A stretch of 9,423 bases of DNA from JBJENW01 sp051880395 (GTDB lineage Bacteria; Bacillota; Clostridia; Lachnospirales; Lachnospiraceae), in contig JBJENW010000269.1 in NCBI GenBank assembly GCA_051880395.1, positions 1-9,423 on the forward strand, written 5' to 3'. The notes beneath the pieces were generated by a model. The model was not told the origin of the DNA, searched no databases, and saw only the letters and a list, made by a program, of their open reading frames with translations. Of this stretch, positions 1 through 6,556 are shown piece after piece. The first letter of the stretch is position 1. Every line of letters begins with the position of its first letter. Position numbers and translations under genes: made by a program.

Positions 1-62
1 CATATTTAAACTGTAAAATTATCTACTCGAAATGAAAATCATAGTAGAAATATGGCCGGGCA

Positions 63-528
63 GACCACTACTTTACGGACTTCCATTTTTTTAAGTCTTG
101 ACGAAAAACGTCTCAACCAATCGGTTCCAATACACAGTTTCCGGCATTCGGCAGGGAGAGAAGACAGGGGGCGGCTGGTTCAAAAGTGGCTTTGGCAGAA
201 ATGATAGTGAGCTCGGACGGCTGGGATTGTAATGCCTTTGTTGTTTTTCGTTCGGCGGACTGGCTGTGCAAAATTGTATGCGCAAGAAAGAATCCGTTTT
301 TGATTCTTACTTGCGCATACAATTTTGTGCAGACTGTCCGACATTCGAAAAACAGCAAAAATAAAGCATCCCAATCCCAGCCGTCCGAACTCGACTTCAT
401 TTCTGCCTAGCCACTTTTGAACCAGCCGCCCCCTGTCTTCTCTCCCTGCCGAATGTCGGAAACGTCCGCATAGGACCTCCCCCGGTTGAGATATTTTTCG
501 TCAAACTCCCCAAAAAAGTAGTGGAGTC
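63..528. repeat. Giant imperfect inverted repeat (long foldback element)
   Basis: Two inward-facing arms of about 230 bp meet at a loop of about 9 bases (294-302). The core arms are 138-293 and 303-462. Within them 145-191 is the exact reverse complement of 409-455 (47 bp), and 213-229 pairs exactly with 372-388. Symmetry continues outward after unpaired patches: 100-118 pairs with 484-502 with two mismatches, and 65-74 pairs exactly with 515-524. The reading frames inside are arm copies on opposite strands, lack good ribosome binding sites and resemble no family I know, so I do not call genes. It could be a MITE-like foldback element, an inverted duplication of a dispersed repeat, or a long hairpin RNA. 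No transposase or clear target-site duplication is visible. The inverted repeat is seen directly; its nature is unknown. Confidence 0.9.
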
Positions 529-579
529 AGTAACATAGGGGTTTGCTCGACAAATCAGTATTGGTTCAATGTTGTTTAA

Positions 580-598
580 AATGAGAAACCTTCTCATT
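580..598. other. Perfect 8-bp hairpin/palindrome upstream of the eno promoter
   Basis: AATGAGAA (580-587) and TTCTCATT (591-598) are perfect reverse complements around a 3-base loop. There is no T-run after it, so it is not a standard intrinsic terminator for rightward transcription. It ends 8 bases before the candidate eno -35 box and could be an operator or a structural boundary. Function is unknown. Confidence 0.45.
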
Positions 599-606
599 CG
601 AAAGAG

Positions 607-635
607 TTGTAATTTGATAAATTTTCCTGTATGAT
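607..635 (+). promoter_or_regulatory. Candidate sigma-A promoter of eno
   Basis: A -35 box TTGTAA (607-612) and a -10 box TATGAT (630-635) are separated by exactly 17 bp. The -10 matches the consensus at five of six positions and the -35 at four of six. Transcription would begin near 642, giving a leader of about 120 bases before the eno start codon. This is a sequence match only. Confidence 0.5.
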
Positions 636-644
636 AACAAGGAA

Positions 645-660
645 GTTAGGATATACTAAC
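645..660. promoter_or_regulatory. Near-perfect 16-bp dyad in the eno leader, candidate operator
   Basis: GTTAG at 645-649 and CTAAC at 656-660 flank a nearly symmetric ATAT centre; only one base pair of the 16-bp site breaks the symmetry. It lies just downstream of the predicted transcription start, a position where a repressor could block. The TTAG...CTAA shape is loosely reminiscent of DtxR/MntR-type sites, but I cannot assign a regulator. It also contains TATACT (652-657), which could be an alternative -10 without a good -35. Confidence 0.3.
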
Positions 661-764
661 TATGAAATCATTTTATAAGACTCCAGATGCGTTGTCGGAG
701 ATGTCACATACCAAAAAATAACCGGCAATGCGTTTCTGGGGAACAGGAAAGGAGCATTTTTGAC

Positions 765-2060
765 ATGAAATGTCTGGAAATTGAAAAAGTGATCGGAAGA
801 GAGATTTTGGATTCGCGTGGAAATCCGACAGTGGAGGCAGAAGTTTATTTAAAGGATGGCTCTGTGGGACGTGCGGCAGCACCGAGCGGTGCATCGACTG
901 GTGAGTTTGAGGCATTGGAACTGCGGGATGGGGATAAAAACAGATACCTTGGAAAAGGTGTGACGCGTGCAGTTGAAAATATAAATACAGTGATCAATGA
1001 TGCAGTAAAAGGACTGGATGCATCAGATCTGTATGGGGTAGATGCAGCGATGATCAAAGCAGATGGAACCAAAGATAAATCGAATTTGGGTGCAAACGCA
1101 ATTCTGGCTGTTTCCATTGCAAGCGCAAGAGCAGCAGCGAATGCATTAGAGATTCCGTTGTATCGCTTTTTAGGCGGCGTGAACGGAAATCGACTGCCTG
1201 TTCCGATGATGAATATCTTAAATGGTGGCGCGCATGCAGCAAATACCGTAGATGTGCAGGAGTTTATGATCATGCCGGCAGGCGCCTGCTGTTTCAAGGA
1301 AGGTCTGCGTTGGTGTGCTGAGGTCTTCCATGCATTAGCAGCGTTATTAAAAGAAAAAGGACTTGCCACATCTGTTGGTGATGAGGGTGGTTTTGCGCCG
1401 GATCTTGCTAGTGATGAGGAGGCAATCGAATATATTTTACAGGCAATTCAAAAGGCTGGCTATGAGCCGGGAAAAGATTTTGTGTTGGCAATGGATGCCG
1501 CAGCCAGTGAGTGGAAAGGCAGCCAAAAAGGTGAGTATGTTTTACCGAAATCAGGAAAAAAATTTACTTCAGAAGAATTAATTGCACACTGGAAAGAACT
1601 GATTGAAAAATATCCGATTTATTCGATTGAAGACGGACTCGATGAGGAAGACTGGGAAGGCTGGAAAAAGATGACACAGGAAATCGGAGGTCAGGTGCAG
1701 TTGGTTGGTGATGATTTATTTGTAACAAATACGGAACGTCTGAAAAAAGGAATCGAGTTGGGGTTTGGAAATTCAATTTTGATTAAATTAAATCAGATTG
1801 GTTCTGTATCAGAGACATTAGAGGCGATCAAAATGGCACACAATGCAGGCTATACTGCAATTGCATCGCATCGTTCCGGTGAGACAGAGGATACCACAAT
1901 TGCAGATCTGGCAGTAGCATTAAATACCTGTCAGATCAAAACGGGTGCACCGAGCCGGAGTGAGCGTGTTGCTAAGTATAATCAGCTTTTAAGAATCGAA
2001 GAAGAGCTAAAAGAATCAGCAGTTTTTCCAGGTATGCAGGCATTTCATATAAAAAAATAG
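765..2060 (+). CDS. eno: Enolase (phosphopyruvate hydratase)
   Basis: This cytoplasmic glycolytic enzyme interconverts 2-phosphoglycerate and phosphoenolpyruvate with Mg2+. The product of 431 residues matches the usual bacterial length of about 430. Family motifs appear in order: SGASTGEFEALELRDGD (41-57), GDEGGFAPD (205-213) with catalytic Glu207, Mg ligands Asp244, Glu289 in SIEDGLDEEDW and Asp316 in GDDLFVTN, catalytic base Lys341 in LIKLNQIGSVSE, and SHRSGETEDTTIADLAV (368-384). The C-terminal KTGAPSRSERVAKYNQLLRI is intact. I chose ATG 765 because AAAGGAG (748-754) precedes it and the protein then begins in the family's usual way; an in-frame ATG at 687 would add 26 unrelated residues with no ribosome site. 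It stands alone rather than in a visible glycolytic operon and ends at a strong terminator shared with pckA. Identification is very secure. Confidence 0.98.
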   Translation: MKCLEIEKVIGREILDSRGNPTVEAEVYLKDGSVGRAAAPSGASTGEFEALELRDGDKNRYLGKGVTRAVENINTVINDAVKGLDASDLYGVDAAMIKADGTKDKSNLGANAILAVSIASARAAANALEIPLYRFLGGVNGNRLPVPMMNILNGGAHAANTVDVQEFMIMPAGACCFKEGLRWCAEVFHALAALLKEKGLATSVGDEGGFAPDLASDEEAIEYILQAIQKAGYEPGKDFVLAMDAAASEWKGSQKGEYVLPKSGKKFTSEELIAHWKELIEKYPIYSIEDGLDEEDWEGWKKMTQEIGGQVQLVGDDLFVTNTERLKKGIELGFGNSILIKLNQIGSVSETLEAIKMAHNAGYTAIASHRSGETEDTTIADLAVALNTCQIKTGAPSRSERVAKYNQLLRIEEELKESAVFPGMQAFHIKK

Positions 2061-2080
2061 AAATAGTAGAAAGCATAGAG

Positions 2081-2112
2081 AAAAAATGAGCGGATATGAA
2101 ATGGATATCCGC
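2081..2112 (-). terminator. Second intrinsic terminator for pckA
   Basis: On the minus strand a perfect 8-bp stem (2105-2112 with 2090-2097, loop of 7) is followed by a run of six T (2081-2086 read on the complement). It follows the bidirectional terminator in the pckA direction, so pckA transcripts meet two terminators in series. On the plus strand the same stem lies within the eno 3' untranslated region. Confidence 0.6.
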
Positions 2113-2117
2113 CAAAA

Positions 2118-2154
2118 AAAGAGCATCGCAAACGCGATGCTCTTTCATTTTTTT
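2118..2154. terminator. Bidirectional intrinsic terminator between eno and pckA
   Basis: A 12-bp perfect stem (2118-2129 with 2134-2145; core GAGCATCGC / GCGATGCTC) closes a 4-base loop AAAC. Seven T at 2148-2154 follow on the plus strand, and seven A at 2114-2120 serve as the T-run on the minus strand. It fits between the convergent stop codons of eno (2060) and pckA (2174) and should stop transcription from both sides. Confidence 0.92.
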
Positions 2155-2173
2155 CAATATTCGGAATCGAATC

Positions 2174-3778
2174 TTATAACTGAGGACCTGCAGAAACAAG
2201 TGCTTTTCCTGCGTCGTTTCCTTCGTATTTTGCAAAGTTTTTGATAAATCTTCCAGCCAGATCCTTTGCTTTTGTTTCCCATTCGGAAGCATCTGCATAG
2301 GTATCACGTGGATCAAGGATTCCAGTATCTACACCATTCAGTTCGGTCGGTACTTCGAAGTTGAAGTACGGGATCTTCTTGGTCGGTGCGTTTTTGATAT
2401 CACCATTTAAGATTGCGTCAATGATACCACGGGTGTCTTTAATGGAGATACGTTTTCCGGTTCCGTTCCATCCAGTGTTTACAAGGTAAGCTTTTGCTCC
2501 GCTCTTTTCCATCTTCTTCACAAGTTCTTCAGCGTATTTGGTCGGATGCAGCTCTAAGAATGCCTGTCCGAAGCAAGCAGAGAAGGTTGGAGTCGGCTCT
2601 GTGATACCACGTTCTGTACCGGCTAATTTTGCAGTAAATCCGGACAGGAAGTAGTACTGTGTCTGCTCCGGTGTCAGGATCGATACTGGAGGCAGTACAC
2701 CGAATGCATCAGCGGATAAGAAGATGACATTCTTTGCTGCCGGTGCGGAAGATACCGGGCGAACAATGTTCTGAATGTGGTTGATCGGATAAGATACACG
2801 GGTATTTTCGGTTACGCTCTTATCCGCAAAGTCGATCTTACCGTCAGCATCCAAAGTAACGTTTTCAAGAAGTGCGTCACGTTTGATCGCATTGTAGATA
2901 TCCGGTTCGGATTCTTTATCCAGGTTGATAACTTTTGCGTAGCATCCGCCTTCGAAGTTGAACACACCATTGTCATCCCAGCCGTGCTCGTCATCACCGA
3001 TCAAAAGACGTTTCGGGTCTGTGGAAAGGGTTGTTTTACCTGTACCGGAAAGACCGAAGAAAATAGCGGTATTTTCGCCGTTTAAGTCGGTGTTTGCGGA
3101 GCAGTGCATAGAAGCGATGCCCTTTAACGGCAGGTAGTAGTTCATCATAGAGAACATACCTTTTTTCATTTCACCGCCGTACCAGGTGTTGATGATGACC
3201 TGCTCACGGCTTGTGATATTGAATACAACGGCTGTTTCAGAATTTAAGCCGAGTTCTTTGTAATTTTCTACTTTTGCTTTGGAAGCATTGTAAACAACGA
3301 AATCTGGTTCGAAATTTTCAAGCTCTTCTGCAGAAGGTTTGATGAACATATTTGTAACAAAGTGTGCCTGCCATGCAACTTCTACGATGAAACGGATCGC
3401 CATACGGGTATCTTTGTTCGCACCGCAGAAAGCATCTACGACATATAATTTCTTATTAGAAAGTTCGTCTAAAGCGATTTTCTTCACGGCATCCCATGTT
3501 TCCGGGCTTGCAGGATGGTTGTCGTTTGGGTATTCGTCTGAGGTCCACCATACTGTGTCTTTGGAATTTTCATCCATAACGATGAATTTGTCTTTTGGGG
3601 AACGGCCAGTATAGATACCGGTTTTTACATTGACAGCGCCAAGTTCGCTGACCTGTCCGATTTCATAACCTTCGAGACCTTCTTTTGTCTCTTCTTCAAA
3701 TAATAAATCATAAGAAGGGTTGTGAATGATTTCTGTAGCTCCGGTGATCCCATACTTGCTTAAATTGATTTCTTCCAT
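2174..3778 (-). CDS. pckA: Phosphoenolpyruvate carboxykinase (ATP)
   Basis: This cytoplasmic enzyme interconverts oxaloacetate plus ATP with PEP, CO2 and ADP. In fermentative anaerobes it often runs toward oxaloacetate, and otherwise serves gluconeogenesis. The product is 534 residues, normal for the ATP-type family. Visible motifs: TGRSPKDKFIV (57-67), the substrate-side region around WYGGEMKKGMFS (199-210), the kinase-1a P-loop GLSGTGKTT (242-250), kinase-2 IGDDEHGW (260-267), FNFEGGCYAK (273-282), and the adenine/ATP-side region with NTGWNGTGKRI (434-444). The P-loop and its lysine (Lys248) are intact. The start is supported by GAGG on the minus strand (3789-3792), 10 bases before the ATG. 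It is convergent with eno, whose product PEP it shares, and divergent from the kinase-merR block. A good promoter lies about 100 bp upstream. Identification is very secure; the direction of flux in vivo is inference. Confidence 0.98.
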   Translation of the reverse strand: MEEINLSKYGITGATEIIHNPSYDLLFEEETKEGLEGYEIGQVSELGAVNVKTGIYTGRSPKDKFIVMDENSKDTVWWTSDEYPNDNHPASPETWDAVKKIALDELSNKKLYVVDAFCGANKDTRMAIRFIVEVAWQAHFVTNMFIKPSAEELENFEPDFVVYNASKAKVENYKELGLNSETAVVFNITSREQVIINTWYGGEMKKGMFSMMNYYLPLKGIASMHCSANTDLNGENTAIFFGLSGTGKTTLSTDPKRLLIGDDEHGWDDNGVFNFEGGCYAKVINLDKESEPDIYNAIKRDALLENVTLDADGKIDFADKSVTENTRVSYPINHIQNIVRPVSSAPAAKNVIFLSADAFGVLPPVSILTPEQTQYYFLSGFTAKLAGTERGITEPTPTFSACFGQAFLELHPTKYAEELVKKMEKSGAKAYLVNTGWNGTGKRISIKDTRGIIDAILNGDIKNAPTKKIPYFNFEVPTELNGVDTGILDPRDTYADASEWETKAKDLAGRFIKNFAKYEGNDAGKALVSAGPQL

Positions 3779-3876
3779 CTAACATTTACCTCGTTTCTTT
3801 AAATGATAACATACAAACTGACTGCGTATGCAGGAGTTTCGGGTTTCAGAAGTAGAACATCTACCTTATAATTAAA

Positions 3877-3904
3877 ATTATACATAAATGGCGAATAAAA
3901 TCAA
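3877..3904 (-). promoter_or_regulatory. Candidate sigma-A promoter of pckA
   Basis: Read on the minus strand, TTGATT (3904-3899) and a perfect TATAAT (3882-3877) are separated by 16 bp. Transcription would begin near 3870, giving a leader of about 92 bases before the pckA ATG. The leader contains two small hairpins (GTAGA...TCTAC and CTGC...GCAG) that are too weak to call a riboswitch. Confidence 0.6.
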
Positions 3905-3947
3905 CAAAAAATAACAAACTTTTTGGGAAAGATTCTGATTCTGCGTG

Positions 3948-3976
3948 AGAAGTGTGGGTGTAGACTTCTGTTTTTT
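3948..3976 (+). terminator. Weak hairpin with T-run upstream of the kinase operon
   Basis: AGAAGT (3948-3953) and ACTTCT (3964-3969) can pair around a 10-base loop and are followed by G and six T (3971-3976). The stem is short and no plus-strand gene lies upstream, so it may insulate the operon from stray transcription or be coincidental. Confidence 0.25.
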
Positions 3977-3992
3977 GAAATATAGATTTTAC

Positions 3993-4023
3993 TTTTCTTT
4001 CATGTTACAGTAAGGTTTATAGT
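3993..4023 (+). promoter_or_regulatory. Candidate MerR-type promoter/operator of the kinase-merR operon
   Basis: A -10 box TATAGT (4018-4023) lies 19 bp after a poor -35 (TTTTCT, 3993-3998). The spacer holds a partial dyad of form CnTTnnTGTnACAnnAAnG (3997-4015). The long spacer is the hallmark of MerR-activated promoters. The 27 bases 3997-4023 share 19 identities with the equivalent region at 5756-5782, including TAAGGTTTA. The operon it serves encodes a MerR protein, so autoregulation is a natural inference. The ribosome site of the first gene follows at 4041. Confidence 0.45.
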
Positions 4024-4055
4024 TATTTTAACATAAAAGAAAAGGAGTGATGGTG

Positions 4056-4913
4056 ATGAAAAAAGATTCTATTACAGTACAGGCGCTTCCGGGAGGCGTC
4101 ACAAATCATAATTACATTTTAAAAGCAAAAGATGTGAAACTGGTGATCCGCGTGGCAGGACAAGGAACACAAAACTATATCGATCGGTCGCAAGAAAATC
4201 AAAATGCTCTGGAAATGTCAAGAGTGGGGATCGGACCGAAAATTTATTTCAGTGAACCGGATACCGGTTTTCAGGTCAGTGAATTTATAGAGGGTGAGAC
4301 CATGGAAAAAGAGCGATTTCAGACAAACGATTGCCTGCTGCAACGTGCAGCGGAAGTTCTGAGAAACTGTCATGAGAGCAAAGCAAATTTTCAAAATGTA
4401 TTTTCCCCTTTGGAAAATATAAGAAAGAATCTTCAGATTTTAGAAGAAGAAGGGTATCAGAAACGCTATGAAAACTGGGGGGAGATGCTGGAGCAGTTAC
4501 AGAAAATAGAAGAACATTGGAGGCGGGAAACATGCACACTTGTTCCATGCCACAACGATACACTGGCGGGAAATTTTTTGGGGGATGAGAGCGGACTTCG
4601 CCTGATTGACTGGGAGTACAGTGGAAAAAATGATCCATATTATGATCTGGCTTGTTTCGCTATGGAAAATGAGTTAGACGAACAAAAAGAACGATATTTC
4701 CTAACTTGTTATCAGAAGAGAGAGCCAAAAGAAACGGAATGGCAGCGTTTTTATGAAAATAAATTTGTCGCGTCTTTTTACTGGAGTATTTGGTCCTTGG
4801 TTCAAATCGCGTATGGAAAAGAGGAAACATTTTATGCAGCATATGGTGAAAAACGGGCTGCTTTTGCACAAGAGGCGTGGAAAAAGTTAGAGGAACTGGA
4901 GGAGAAGAGATGA
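4056..4913 (+). CDS. Choline/ethanolamine kinase-family phosphotransferase (LicA/APH fold)
   Basis: This predicted cytoplasmic small-molecule kinase of 285 residues has the aminoglycoside-phosphotransferase/choline-kinase fold. The N-terminal nucleotide-binding loop is seen as GGVTNHNYIL (13-22), followed by LVIRVAGQG (29-37) and a DRSQEN segment (43-48) resembling the Arg...Glu region of choline kinases. The catalytic loop is CHNDTLAGNF (165-174), with Asp168 and Asn173, and the metal-binding segment is LIDWEYSG (183-190), with Asp185. All core residues are present. I chose ATG 4056, 8 bases after AAAGGAG (4041-4047); GTG 4047, ATG 4050 and GTG 4053 are in frame but too close to that site. 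It overlaps the merR gene in an ATGA junction, so the two are translationally coupled. LicA-like choline kinase is the best fit; thiamine or other alcohol/drug kinases of the same fold cannot be excluded, and a neighbouring BmrR-like regulator makes a detoxification role conceivable. Confidence 0.8.
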   Translation: MKKDSITVQALPGGVTNHNYILKAKDVKLVIRVAGQGTQNYIDRSQENQNALEMSRVGIGPKIYFSEPDTGFQVSEFIEGETMEKERFQTNDCLLQRAAEVLRNCHESKANFQNVFSPLENIRKNLQILEEEGYQKRYENWGEMLEQLQKIEEHWRRETCTLVPCHNDTLAGNFLGDESGLRLIDWEYSGKNDPYYDLACFAMENELDEQKERYFLTCYQKREPKETEWQRFYENKFVASFYWSIWSLVQIAYGKEETFYAAYGEKRAAFAQEAWKKLEELEEKR

Positions 4914-5749
4914 ATCAAAACTATATGACAATTTCAGAACTTGCGAAATTGAGAAAAACAACGACGGCAACTCTGCGTTATTATGACCAGATCGGTCTGT
5001 TAAAGCCGGATTATGTATCGCCGGAAACGGGGTATCGCTATTATACGATCTTTCAATATGAAAAATTAGGAACTATTTTGGAATTGCGAAGTCTTGGAAT
5101 GCCCATTGACCAAATACTGGAATATTTTCATGAAAGAAATTTCAATCAGTCGATCGACATCTTGCGGGAGTATCAGCAACGTCTGGAAAAAAAGATAAAG
5201 GAGCAAGAAGAGACGAATCGAATCTTAAAAGAAAAGCTAGAATATGCAGAATCTCTGAAAGATTTAGGTCCGATGGAAACGGTTTTTTTGGAGACATACG
5301 AAGAGCGCAATATGATCACATTCGGACAGCCTTCCGGTACACCGGAGAATCATGCCTATGCTTACACGAAACTGGAGTGGTATTTAAACGAAATGGCACC
5401 GATTTTGGCAACGGATCGCGTCGGCGTTTTTGCAGACGAGGCCATTTTAAGGGGCGATGAACAATCGATTCCAGCAATTCCGATGATTTTAGTGGATCAA
5501 AAAGAAAGTAAGGGAAAGTATACGCAGACCATACCGGAGGGGGAGTACGCCTGCATGTATTATCAAAACGGAAGATTAGAACAGTATCATCCCTCGTTTG
5601 AAAAAATGAAACAATATATAAAGGAGAATGGATATGAAATTGCGGGAAATATTCTGCAAATCTATAAAATAGATGTAACACTGACAAGTGATCGTGCAGA
5701 GACGGTTATCGAATTGCAAGTTCCGGTAAGAAAATACGTAAAAAAATAA
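4910..5749 (+). CDS. MerR-family transcriptional regulator with GyrI-like effector domain
   Basis: This 279-residue DNA-binding regulator has the BmrR-type architecture. The N-terminal winged helix-turn-helix (about 6-75) includes ISELAKLRKTTTATLRYYDQ followed by IGLLKP and GYRYYT, typical of MerR proteins that twist over-long promoter spacers. Residues about 78-118 form a charged dimerization coiled coil (RLEKKIKEQEETNRILKEKL). About 120-279 form a GyrI/AraC-type effector-binding domain, with the family-like segment IPEGEYACMYYQNG (208-221). There is no cysteine cluster of the metal-sensor kind, so a small organic ligand is more likely. ATG 4910 has GGAGGAG at 4898-4904 and overlaps the kinase stop by 4 bp; an upstream in-frame GTG (4877) is unlikely. 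Two 19-bp-spacer promoters, before the kinase and before the MgtC-family gene, are its probable targets. Family assignment is secure; the ligand is unknown. Confidence 0.92.
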   Translation: MNQNYMTISELAKLRKTTTATLRYYDQIGLLKPDYVSPETGYRYYTIFQYEKLGTILELRSLGMPIDQILEYFHERNFNQSIDILREYQQRLEKKIKEQEETNRILKEKLEYAESLKDLGPMETVFLETYEERNMITFGQPSGTPENHAYAYTKLEWYLNEMAPILATDRVGVFADEAILRGDEQSIPAIPMILVDQKESKGKYTQTIPEGEYACMYYQNGRLEQYHPSFEKMKQYIKENGYEIAGNILQIYKIDVTLTSDRAETVIELQVPVRKYVKK

Positions 5750-5751
5750 AC

Positions 5752-5782
5752 TTGACTTTAAAGTAATGTTAAGGTTTAAACT
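5752..5782 (+). promoter_or_regulatory. MerR-type promoter/operator of the mgtC-family gene
   Basis: A -35 TTGACT (5752-5757, five of six consensus) and a -10 TAAACT (5777-5782) are separated by 19 bp, the diagnostic MerR-activated spacing. The spacer carries a partial dyad CnTTAAnnTnAnnTTAAnG (5756-5774). It begins 2 bases after the merR stop codon, and transcription would start near 5789, just before the ribosome site of the next gene. The arrangement strongly resembles operators of known MerR regulators. Confidence 0.65.
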
Positions 5783-5803
5783 GCTCGTAAAGAAAGGAGA
5801 GAA

Positions 5804-6520
5804 ATGTTCATTCTTTTGGAAGAGATCAATCAGTATTTACAGGATTTTAACACAGTATCCATTACATTGCGATTGGTTTTAGCAACCGTATTTGGCAGTT
5901 TTATCGGTGCAGAACGCGCGACAAAACGCCAGACAGCAGGAATTCGGACATTTGCGATTGTGTGCCTGGGAGCAGCCTTATCCATGATTGTTAATGAGTA
6001 TATTTCTATACGATCCGGAAATGTGGTAGATCCGTCTCGAATGGCGGCACAGGTGGTGAGTGGAATCGGATTTCTCGGTGTCGGAACCATTATTGTAACA
6101 GAGAGAAGTAATGGAAAGAGTCAGGTGAAAGGACTGACTACGGCGGCCAGTTTATGGACGGTTGCCATTTTAGGCATTGCTGTGGGAGCAGGGTTTCTGT
6201 ATGCAGCAGTGATTGCGTTTCTGCTGATTATGCTTGTGGTTACGATTTTAGATAAAGCCAGTAAACATGAGGATTTATACAATCCGGTTATGGAAATTTA
6301 CATGGAAGCGGAAGCAAAAGATGGAATCCACAATATCTTAAATTTTATTACGGAAAATGAATTCCAGATTCGAAGTATGCAAAGAATCAAGCGAAAAACA
6401 TTGATGGATGAAGATGTTGCGATTACGGTTGCAATCCATACAGGCGGCCGACATCCACATCAGGAGATACTCGAAGAATTTCAAAAAATAGAAGGTCTGC
6501 ATTATTTAGAAGAGTTGTAG
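5804..6520 (+). CDS. MgtC/SapB-family inner-membrane protein
   Basis: This 238-residue integral membrane protein is of the family that includes Salmonella MgtC, which is linked to Mg2+ homeostasis and control of F-type ATPase. Conserved family segments are GSFIGAERATKRQTAGIRT (31-49), QVVSGIGFLGVGTII (83-97) and VKGLTTAASLWTVAILGIAV (108-127). Hydrophobic stretches at about 20-38, 48-66, 84-99, 112-127 and 129-150 suggest five membrane helices. The C-terminal 80 or so residues (about 157-238) are soluble and ACT-like in position, as in longer family members. ATG 5804 follows GGAG (5796-5799) at a short 4-base spacing. The gene has its own MerR-type promoter and lies 36 bp before the nucleotide-kinase-like gene, likely co-transcribed. 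Family is secure; the actual substrate or role is not known for most homologues, and SapB-type naming implies no proven activity. Confidence 0.92.
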   Translation: MFILLEEINQYLQDFNTVSITLRLVLATVFGSFIGAERATKRQTAGIRTFAIVCLGAALSMIVNEYISIRSGNVVDPSRMAAQVVSGIGFLGVGTIIVTERSNGKSQVKGLTTAASLWTVAILGIAVGAGFLYAAVIAFLLIMLVVTILDKASKHEDLYNPVMEIYMEAEAKDGIHNILNFITENEFQIRSMQRIKRKTLMDEDVAITVAIHTGGRHPHQEILEEFQKIEGLHYLEEL

Positions 6521-6556
6521 TCAGGGAAAGAAACAAAGAAGATGAGGTGAAAGATT

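Noticed and set aside
5..15. The 11-mer TTTAAACTGTA at 5-15 recurs at 9367-9377, suggesting the same repeat at both window edges
   Set aside because: Surrounding bases do not match, and several chance 11-base matches are expected in an AT-rich window of this size.
22..48. TCTACT...AGTAGA inverted repeat near the window start
   Set aside because: A 6-bp stem with a 15-base loop and no T-run is within chance expectation.
113..410. Open frames of 60-95 codons on both strands inside the inverted repeat
   Set aside because: They are opposite-strand copies of the same repeat arms, lack convincing ribosome sites and match no family I recognise.
687..764. Upstream ATG giving enolase a 26-residue N-terminal extension
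   Set aside because: No ribosome site precedes it and the added residues are unlike enolase; ATG 765 has AAAGGAG and gives the standard N-terminus.
845..1369. Long minus-strand open frame (174 codons) opposite enolase
   Set aside because: It is antisense to strongly conserved enolase codons and has no ribosome site or recognisable domain; it is a shadow of codon bias.
2777..3085. Plus-strand open frame of 102 codons within pckA
   Set aside because: It lies opposite the conserved P-loop region of PEP carboxykinase and shows no family features.
3779..3870. Possible riboswitch in the pckA leader
   Set aside because: Only two very small hairpins are present and no known aptamer core is recognisable.
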